DNA of 20,421 nucleotides from contig JAILOW010000108.1 in NCBI GenBank assembly GCA_024690635.1, forward strand, positions 1 to 20,421. The letters are read 5' to 3'. This DNA comes from Butyrivibrio sp. (GTDB lineage: Bacteria > Bacillota_A > Clostridia > Lachnospirales > Lachnospiraceae). Shown piece by piece: positions 15,301-20,421 of this stretch (within the stretch, counting starts at the first letter, position 1; the number at the start of each line of letters is the position of its first letter). Made by a program: the position numbers and the translations under genes. Under the pieces are notes generated by a model. The model did no database searches. It worked only from the letters and a program-made list of their open reading frames with translations, and was not told the origin of the DNA.

Positions 15301-17335
15301 CTCCGTAATAGTTAAATATCAGCATTGTAATGTCATCAAACTGCGGGCTGTCACCCACAAATCCATCGATGTCAGCTTTGATCTCATGGAGAGTATCTTC
15401 CGATGAGCTTTCTTTGTTTTTGTTAAGAACCTTAAGAAGCCTTTCCGTTCCGTAGAACCTGTTTTCGTGATCTGCAGCTTCCGGAACACCGTCGGTGTAG
15501 ACAAAAAGCGAATCCCCCGGATGAAGCTCAAATTCATGTTCTTTGTAAGAGAGACCTTCGATGGTGGCAACTGCGGGAGAGTGTCTGTACTCCACAAGCT
15601 CGTAGTCCCCGTCCTTTCGTCTGAGCACAGGATGTTCGTGACCTGCGTTAGCTGCGACACCTTTTCCTGTCACAAGGTCCACAATGGCGATCCACACTGT
15701 GACAAAGAGCTCTGCTTCGTTTCCTTTACACAGCTGCTCGTTGGCATAGGCAAGGATCTGAGACGGGCTTTGACCCTGAGTTGCCCTGTTTTTTATAAGA
15801 GTCTTTGCTATCACCATGAAAAGAGCTGCGGGAACACCTTTTCCCGACACATCAGCCATGACCATGCAAAGGTGCGTCTCGTCGGTAAAAAAGAAATCAT
15901 AGAAGTCACCGCCTACTTCCTTGGCGGGAGTCATGGTGGCGTAAAGATCAAATTCTTTTCTGTCCTTCATAAAGTTTCTGGGGAGCATATCCGCCTGGAT
16001 CTTGGTGGCAACATTAAGCTCGGCACCGATCCTTTCTTTTTCCGCGGTTATTTCCGTCAGATCTTTTATGTAATCCTTGAGGGAAACAGCCATGTGATTA
16101 AAACCTTCCGCCAGCTCGCCGATCTCATCGTTTCTGCATACTTTTGCTTCGTGGTCCAGATTGCTGTTACTGATCTCTAGGGCATCCTGCCTGAGGACCT
16201 CCAAAGGCCCCGTGATACCGCGGGAAAAGAACCTGGCCATAACAAAGGCAAGGGCAGTTACAAGCACGAATGCCATCAGTATCCAAAAGAATATTTTTCC
16301 GATCTTTTGCTCTATTTCCGTAACAGGCTCAAGTACCATGCTCTGGGGCACGTGGAGACACAGCTTCCAGTCTACACTTTCAATCGGAGCGTAGCCGTAG
16401 TAGCAGCCCGACTTGGAAAATGACACGCCGGTTTCGCCGCTCATGATCTTCCCGGCAAGCTCGGGACCGATCTCCTCATCCTCTTTAACATTCATCTCGC
16501 TGTAAAGAGGAGATACGGCGTAGCCGTTTCCGTCTATCAAAAAGGCGTAGTCTTCGTCGCCGTCAAGAATGTCAAAATCAACGATCGAATCGTATACATT
16601 GTCCACCAGCAAGTCCATGCATACGACTCCTGCAAAATATCCTCTTGCATCATAGAAGGGGGCTGCACAGGTGATCATATAACCGCGGTTGTAGGAATCC
16701 ATGTAGACATTGGTAAAACATACCCCGCCCTTTTCCTTGGCAAGGTCGTACCAGGGCCTGTCAAAATAATCGTAGTAGACTTCGCTTCCGTCCACATTGG
16801 CTGTAAGGGTTGAATCCCTGTCGCAGGATATCTGAAGGCCCGTTTCGGTGCTTAAATAAATGGCGAAAATGTCTTTTTCGTTGTCCTTCATTACTGAGGA
16901 AAAGACCTGCTCCACATTGCCAAGACAGCTGCATTCGGCGTACAGATCCTCATATGGGATATCCTCACTTGCGATATATCTTTTCATGGTAAGGGCGTTC
17001 CCGTCCTTTGCTGAAGGGGGCATGACCTCCCTTAAAGCGTATCGCCCTCTGTGAAGATAAAGATCGTGAATATAATTGGAAAAGGTGCTGACATAGTCGG
17101 CGTATCTTTTGAAATGGGCATCAGCAAGCTCGGCCTTGTTGGTGACAATATTTAAAAGATTATGCTCCATACGGCTTATGAGAACTTCCTGAGTCTGGTT
17201 CCTGATACGTGTCATCCCCACTACGGTTACCACGCTTGTGGTGACCAGAGCAGTGGTAATGATGATCATGACCATTATCTGGATCCTTTTTCTGATCGTC
17301 ATATTTTTACTGCGTTTCATCATCCCTCCGAACAT
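15284..17335 (-). CDS. Membrane sensor phosphatase: dCache-HAMP-SpoIIE (PP2C)
   Basis: This 683-residue protein is a transmembrane serine/threonine phosphatase of the RsbU/SpoIIE type, which usually acts on anti-sigma-factor antagonists. Order: basic N-terminus, membrane helix at about 18-42, extracellular dCache sensor at about 50-345, second helix at about 347-369, HAMP at about 370-423, short coiled coil with ATKIQADMLP, and PP2C domain at about 465-678. Metal ligands are visible: Asp477 (GGDFYD), Asp495 (ADVSGKG), Asp615 (YTDG) and Asp668 (FDDIT). In the sensor, Arg193, Trp195, Tyr196, Tyr211, Asp213 and Asp241 match the spacing I recall for the amino-acid-binding dCache motif. A GAGG ribosome site supports the first Met. 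Met5/Met6 behind an internal GGAGGG are alternatives. No anti-sigma partner genes are in the window. Confidence 0.93.
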   Translation of the reverse strand: MFGGMMKRSKNMTIRKRIQIMVMIIITTALVTTSVVTVVGMTRIRNQTQEVLISRMEHNLLNIVTNKAELADAHFKRYADYVSTFSNYIHDLYLHRGRYALREVMPPSAKDGNALTMKRYIASEDIPYEDLYAECSCLGNVEQVFSSVMKDNEKDIFAIYLSTETGLQISCDRDSTLTANVDGSEVYYDYFDRPWYDLAKEKGGVCFTNVYMDSYNRGYMITCAAPFYDARGYFAGVVCMDLLVDNVYDSIVDFDILDGDEDYAFLIDGNGYAVSPLYSEMNVKEDEEIGPELAGKIMSGETGVSFSKSGCYYGYAPIESVDWKLCLHVPQSMVLEPVTEIEQKIGKIFFWILMAFVLVTALAFVMARFFSRGITGPLEVLRQDALEISNSNLDHEAKVCRNDEIGELAEGFNHMAVSLKDYIKDLTEITAEKERIGAELNVATKIQADMLPRNFMKDRKEFDLYATMTPAKEVGGDFYDFFFTDETHLCMVMADVSGKGVPAALFMVIAKTLIKNRATQGQSPSQILAYANEQLCKGNEAELFVTVWIAIVDLVTGKGVAANAGHEHPVLRRKDGDYELVEYRHSPAVATIEGLSYKEHEFELHPGDSLFVYTDGVPEAADHENRFYGTERLLKVLNKNKESSSEDTLHEIKADIDGFVGDSPQFDDITMLIFNYYGEKGRL

Positions 17336-17368
17336 AAGAAAACCTCATTATCAATTCTATCATAATAA

Positions 17369-17397
17369 ACTATACGAATAATTATTTGCCTTGTCAG
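17369..17397 (-). promoter_or_regulatory. Candidate sigma-A promoter of the phosphatase gene
   Basis: On the minus strand CTGACA (complement of 17392-17397) and TATAGT (complement of 17369-17374) each match consensus at five of six bases and are exactly 17 nt apart. The predicted start is near 17362, giving a leader of about 27 nt with the GAGG ribosome site. Confidence 0.7.
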
Positions 17398-17464
17398 TGT
17401 TAAAAAATATCAATAAAAGAGGTTAATTTTGCCATGTATTATTTGCTTAAATTTGTGATACCAT

Positions 17465-17551
17465 AATATCCATCAAGCAAAATGACCTATTTTATTACTT
17501 TTTTTATAAAAAAGGTCAAATAAAAAACCGACATATTTATTGATGGATATT
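17465..17551. repeat. Perfect 12-bp inverted repeat upstream of the LeuA-AraC gene
   Basis: AATATCCATCAA (17465-17476) is repeated in inverted form as TTGATGGATATT (17540-17551), with a 63-bp interval. Nested inside is a second pair, TGACCT (17483-17488) and AGGTCA (17513-17518). The arms flank the candidate promoter at 17482-17510, an arrangement suited to a dimeric DNA-looping regulator, possibly the AraC domain encoded just downstream (inference). The arms are too far apart for a simple terminator hairpin. Confidence 0.55.
17482..17510 (+). promoter_or_regulatory. Candidate promoter of the LeuA-AraC gene
   Basis: ATGACC (17482-17487, four of six consensus bases) is followed after 17 nt by TATAAA (17505-17510, five of six). 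The predicted start is near 17517, leaving a leader of about 69 nt. The -35 overlaps the inner half-site TGACCT, and AGGTCA follows the -10 directly. The region is very AT-rich, so other -10 choices exist, for example around CATAAT at 17462. Confidence 0.4.
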
Positions 17552-17585
17552 CTTTTGAACAATAAGTTGTCACAAGGAGCAGATT

Positions 17586-19580
17586 ATGAAAAATGCAGAG
17601 AAGTACAGGCGTCAGTATTATATGCCCGAAAAGCCTACCTATGACTGGGTAAAAAAAGATTACATCGATCATCCTCCCATCTGGTGCAGCGTTGATCTTC
17701 GTGACGGCAACCAGGCCCTTATCGAGCCCATGAGTCTTGATGAAAAGCTTGAGTTTTTCACCATGCTGGTAAAACTTGGATTCAAGGAGATCGAGATCGG
17801 ATTCCCTGCAGCTTCCGAAACAGAGTTTGAGTTTGCAAGAGCTCTTATCGAAAAAAACATGATCCCTGACGACGTTACGGTTCAGGTGCTCACCCAGGCA
17901 AGAGAGCACATCATAAAAAGAACCTTTGAAGCTGTAAAGGGTGCTCCCAGAGCAATTATCCACCTTTACAACTCAACATCTGTTGCCCAGAGGCAGCAGG
18001 TCTTTAAAAAGAGCTGTGAGGAAGTTAAAAAGATAGCCGTAGACGGCGCAAAGCTCCTTGATAAACTTGCAAAAGAGACAACGGGAAATTTCTCTTTTGA
18101 GTATTCGCCGGAGAGCTTCCCGGGAACCGAAGTTGACTATGCTGTAGAAGTGTGCAACGCCGTTCTTGATGTGTGGAAGCCCACAAAAGAAAACAAAGTT
18201 GTCATAAATATCCCCACAACAGTGGAGATCGCTATGCCCCATGTGTTTGCAACACAGGTTGAATATATCAGCAAAAACTTAAAATACAGAGATGCGGTTA
18301 CTCTTTCCCTTCACCCTCACAACGACAGAGGCTCGGGAGTAAGTGATGCCGAGCTTGGCTGCCTTGCGGGAGCTGACAGGATAGAGGGTACTCTTTTCGG
18401 AAACGGTGAGAGGACCGGCAATGTGGATATAGTCACACTTGCCATCAACATGTATTCCCACGGAGTTGATCCGGGACTTGATTTCTCACATATCATGGAA
18501 GTTGGTGAGGTCTATGAGAGACTTACCCGCATGCGTATCTATGAGAGACAGCCCTATGCGGGACAGCTTGTGTTTACCGCTTTTTCAGGTTCTCACCAGG
18601 ATGCCATTTCCAAGGGCTTTTCCTGGCACGATCAGAAAAAGGACGGAGGCATCTGGTCTGTACCTTATCTGCCCATCGATCCCAAGGATCTCGGAAGAGA
18701 GTACGACGGTGATGTTATCAGGATCAACAGCCAGTCCGGCAAGGGCGGCGTAAGCTACATATTAAAGACCAACTACGGCATGATGGTGCCAAAGGAAATG
18801 CAGGCGGATATCAGCTATACCATCAAGGATATTTCCGACAGAGAGCATGCTGAGCTTTCACCTGCGAGGATCTATCAGATCTTTGAGGACAAATACGTTC
18901 ACAACGACAATATTTTCAGGATCAAAGAAGTTCACTTCAAGCAGGTGGACGGAATCCTCGCGGAAGTTACAATCTCCCATGCGGACAGAGAGCATGTGGT
19001 TGAGGCCAACGGTAACGGTCGTCTTGACGCGGTTAGTAACGCCATCAAGCAGTACTTTAACATCAGCTACGAGCTTTCAACCTACGAAGAGCATGCTCTT
19101 TCAAGGGGATCTTCTTCAAAGGCCTGCTCCTATGTGGGCATAACACACAACGGCCAGAAGTACTGGGGCGTTGGAATAGATGAGGATATCATCAAGTCCT
19201 CCATCAATGCGCTTGTTATTGCGGTCAACCAGATCGACGATGTAAAGAACATCAAAAACAGCAAGGATGAGAGGATCAATTCCATAATCAATTACATTCA
19301 GGAAAATTACCTGACAGTAACCCTTGATGACCTTTCAAGCCAGTTCTATCTGTCCAAGCCCTACCTTTCCAAGTACATCAAGGAAAAGAGCGGCATGACC
19401 TTTGGAGAGAACGTAAAGAGGATCCGACTTAACAAGGCCAGCACACTCCTTAGAAACGGCAACATGAAGGTTGAAAAGGTGGCTGAAGCCGCAGGATATC
19501 AGAATGTTGAGCACTTCAACAGACTCTTTAAAAAGAAATACGGCATGACTCCTGTGCAGTACAGGAGCGGTAGCAGGTAA
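17586..19580 (+). CDS. leuA: 2-isopropylmalate synthase fused to an AraC-type HTH domain
   Basis: The first 556 residues are a complete LeuA of the long (type 2) form, which condenses 2-ketoisovalerate with acetyl-CoA in the first step of leucine synthesis. Catalytic motifs are VDLRDGNQALIEPMS (36-50), metal ligands His243 and His245 in SLHPHNDRGSG, and GNGERTGN (272-279). The allosteric leucine-binding domain is present (YEEHALSRGSSSKACSYVGI, 500-519, and YWGVGIDEDIIKSSINA, 526-542). After a short charged linker (about 552-563), residues 564-661 form a full AraC/XylS DNA-binding domain with both helix-turn-helix units: VTLDDLSSQFYLSKPYLSKY (578-597) and VEKVAEAAGYQNVEHFNRLF (629-648), then KKYGMTPVQYR. 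There is no stop or frame change between the parts. An AAGGAG site precedes the ATG. No other leu genes are nearby. Confidence 0.95.
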   Translation: MKNAEKYRRQYYMPEKPTYDWVKKDYIDHPPIWCSVDLRDGNQALIEPMSLDEKLEFFTMLVKLGFKEIEIGFPAASETEFEFARALIEKNMIPDDVTVQVLTQAREHIIKRTFEAVKGAPRAIIHLYNSTSVAQRQQVFKKSCEEVKKIAVDGAKLLDKLAKETTGNFSFEYSPESFPGTEVDYAVEVCNAVLDVWKPTKENKVVINIPTTVEIAMPHVFATQVEYISKNLKYRDAVTLSLHPHNDRGSGVSDAELGCLAGADRIEGTLFGNGERTGNVDIVTLAINMYSHGVDPGLDFSHIMEVGEVYERLTRMRIYERQPYAGQLVFTAFSGSHQDAISKGFSWHDQKKDGGIWSVPYLPIDPKDLGREYDGDVIRINSQSGKGGVSYILKTNYGMMVPKEMQADISYTIKDISDREHAELSPARIYQIFEDKYVHNDNIFRIKEVHFKQVDGILAEVTISHADREHVVEANGNGRLDAVSNAIKQYFNISYELSTYEEHALSRGSSSKACSYVGITHNGQKYWGVGIDEDIIKSSINALVIAVNQIDDVKNIKNSKDERINSIINYIQENYLTVTLDDLSSQFYLSKPYLSKYIKEKSGMTFGENVKRIRLNKASTLLRNGNMKVEKVAEAAGYQNVEHFNRLFKKKYGMTPVQYRSGSR

Positions 19581-19590
19581 ACATCTTTGA

Positions 19591-19599
19591 TGTTATAAT
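19591..19599 (+). promoter_or_regulatory. Candidate extended -10 promoter of the FAD dehydrogenase gene
   Basis: TGTTATAAT contains a perfect TATAAT (19594-19599) with a TGn extension, shortly after the LeuA-AraC stop. There is no clear -35. The predicted start is near 19606, giving a leader of about 29 nt. Confidence 0.5.
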
Positions 19600-19600
19600 T

Positions 19601-19628
19601 ATCTCCTCACGTAATTTATTTAGGAGGT
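19601..19628 (+). promoter_or_regulatory. Possible hairpin hiding the ribosome site in read-through mRNA
   Basis: ATCTCCT (19601-19607) can pair with the ribosome site AGGAGGT (19622-19628) over seven pairs, one of them G-U, with a 14-nt loop. A transcript starting near 19606 would lack most of the left arm, but mRNA reading through from the LeuA-AraC gene would contain it. The hairpin is short and may be chance. Confidence 0.25.
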
Positions 19629-19634
19629 AATATT

Positions 19635-20421
19635 ATGGCAAATAATTACGATGTGATCATAATCGGCGCAGGCCCCGGAGGCATTTTCTGCGCATACGAA
19701 CTTATGGAGAAAAGACCTGATCTCAAGGTTCTGATGATCGAGAAAGGTCGTTCTATAGAAAAAAGAAACTGCCCCAAGCGTGTGACCAAGACCTGTGCAG
19801 GCTGTAAGCCCTGCTCTATAACAACTGGTTTTGCAGGCGCCGGAGCTTTTTCTGATGGCAAGCTTTCTCTTTCACCTGATGTGGGAGGTAATCTCCCTGA
19901 GATCCTTGGATACGACAAGGCGGGAGAACTCATCCACGAATCCGACGAAATCTATCTTAAGTTTGGTGCGGACAAGAGCGTTTACGGCATCGACAAGGAA
20001 AACGAGATCCGTGATATCAGAAGGAAAGCCATCAACGCCAACTTAAAGCTTGTGGAGTGCCCTATCAGACACCTTGGAACAGAGGAAGGCTACAAGATCT
20101 ATTCCAAGCTTCAGGAGCACATTCTTTCCAAGGGCGTTGAGATTCAGTTCAATACCATGGTTACAGATATCATTGTAAAGGGCGGCGTTGCTACAGGCGT
20201 AACCACCGACAAGGGTGAGACTTATGCGGCAAAAGAGATCGTAAGTGCAGTTGGCCGTGAGGGCGCAGACTGGTTCAAGGACAAATGCGAGGAGATCGGC
20301 ATTGAGACCAAGCCCGGAACCGTTGATGTGGGCGTTCGAGTTGAGGTCCGCGATGAAGTTATGCAGTTCCTTAACGAGAACCTCTATGAGGCCAAGCTCA
20401 TCTACCACACACCTACCTTTG
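19635..20421 (+). CDS. FAD-dependent dehydrogenase (COG2509-like), 3' end outside the window
   Basis: This reading frame is open from the ATG at 19635 (after the AGGAGGT site at 19622-19628) to the window end, 262 codons so far. The start NNYDVIIIGAGPGGIFCAYEL is a Rossmann FAD-binding motif (GxGxxG), and VLMIEKGRSIEKR is the second strand with the ribose-binding Glu. It is followed by a cysteine group, C56, C63, C66 and C69 (CPKRVTKTCAGCKPC), then TTGFAGAGAFSDGKLSLSP. I recall this pattern from uncharacterised FAD dehydrogenases of Clostridia. The cysteines could bind a metal or be redox active. The reaction is unknown. The C-terminal half, with the rest of the FAD domain, is missing from the window. 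Confidence 0.9.
   Translation, partial: MANNYDVIIIGAGPGGIFCAYELMEKRPDLKVLMIEKGRSIEKRNCPKRVTKTCAGCKPCSITTGFAGAGAFSDGKLSLSPDVGGNLPEILGYDKAGELIHESDEIYLKFGADKSVYGIDKENEIRDIRRKAINANLKLVECPIRHLGTEEGYKIYSKLQEHILSKGVEIQFNTMVTDIIVKGGVATGVTTDKGETYAAKEIVSAVGREGADWFKDKCEEIGIETKPGTVDVGVRVEVRDEVMQFLNENLYEAKLIYHTPTF

Noticed and set aside
15467..16180. Plus-strand ORF of 237 codons opposite the phosphatase
   Set aside because: The minus strand encodes the SpoIIE domain with all metal ligands. The plus-strand product has a low-complexity, Phe/His/Cys-rich composition typical of a shadow.
17400..17585. Possible T-box or other leucine riboswitch before leuA
   Set aside because: I could not find a T-box consensus, a specifier stem or a terminator/antiterminator pair. 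The region is short and AT-rich.
17543..17644. Small ORF of 33 codons starting MDILLNNKL, rich in Leu codons, just before and overlapping leuA
   Set aside because: It would be attractive as a leucine leader peptide, but there is no ribosome site before its ATG, no attenuator pair after it, and it overlaps the leuA start in another frame.

Overview
The window looks like chromosome of an anaerobic Gram-positive bacterium of the Clostridia, most likely Lachnospiraceae (gut or rumen type). The reasons are strong GGAGG ribosome sites, frequent AGA arginine codons, tightly packed operons, oxygen-sensitive 2-oxoacid:ferredoxin chemistry and typical clostridial versions of DHFR, LeuA and the FAD dehydrogenase at the right edge. 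Assignment to a family is inference. There are 16 protein genes, two of them cut by the window edges. No tRNA, rRNA, IS element or CRISPR array was seen.

Layout. (1) Bases 3-2517, + strand: the 3' part of a serpin, a dihydrofolate reductase and a YegS/DagK-type lipid kinase. They end in a bidirectional terminator shared with the convergent gene. (2) 2535-4088, - strand: a sodium:solute symporter. (3) 4089-4281: a divergent promoter region carrying two copies of a 22-bp imperfect direct repeat, one in each promoter. (4) 4282-15232, + strand: a long co-directional run without an obvious internal terminator: iorA, iorB, paaK, a double-ACT protein, a second acyl-CoA ligase, a DUF362 ferredoxin-type protein, a leucine-rich-repeat protein, a DUF2201/VWA protein and a MoxR-type AAA ATPase. 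It ends in a second bidirectional terminator. (5) 15284-17335, - strand: a membrane-bound dCache-HAMP-SpoIIE phosphatase with its own promoter. (6) 17586-19580, + strand: a 664-residue fusion of a complete 2-isopropylmalate synthase (LeuA) to an AraC-type DNA-binding domain. (7) 19635-20421: the 5' part of an FAD-dependent dehydrogenase.

How the genes may work together. The symporter and the first six genes of the ior run form a plausible aromatic-acid module. The symporter would import an acid, two AMP-forming ligases would make CoA thioesters, and IorAB would interconvert aryl-acetyl-CoA and aryl-pyruvate with ferredoxin. The DUF362 protein could carry electrons and the ACT protein could sense an amino acid. 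The direction could be degradative, or biosynthetic (reductive carboxylation of phenylacetate or indoleacetate to make aromatic amino acids, known from rumen bacteria). The LRR/VWA/MoxR trio looks like a separate chaperone-type module in the same run.

The most unusual object is the LeuA-AraC fusion. It places the leucine-sensing allosteric domain of LeuA directly before a DNA-binding domain, which suggests a biosynthetic enzyme that also reads leucine and regulates transcription. Its upstream region has a candidate promoter flanked by a perfect 12-bp inverted repeat.
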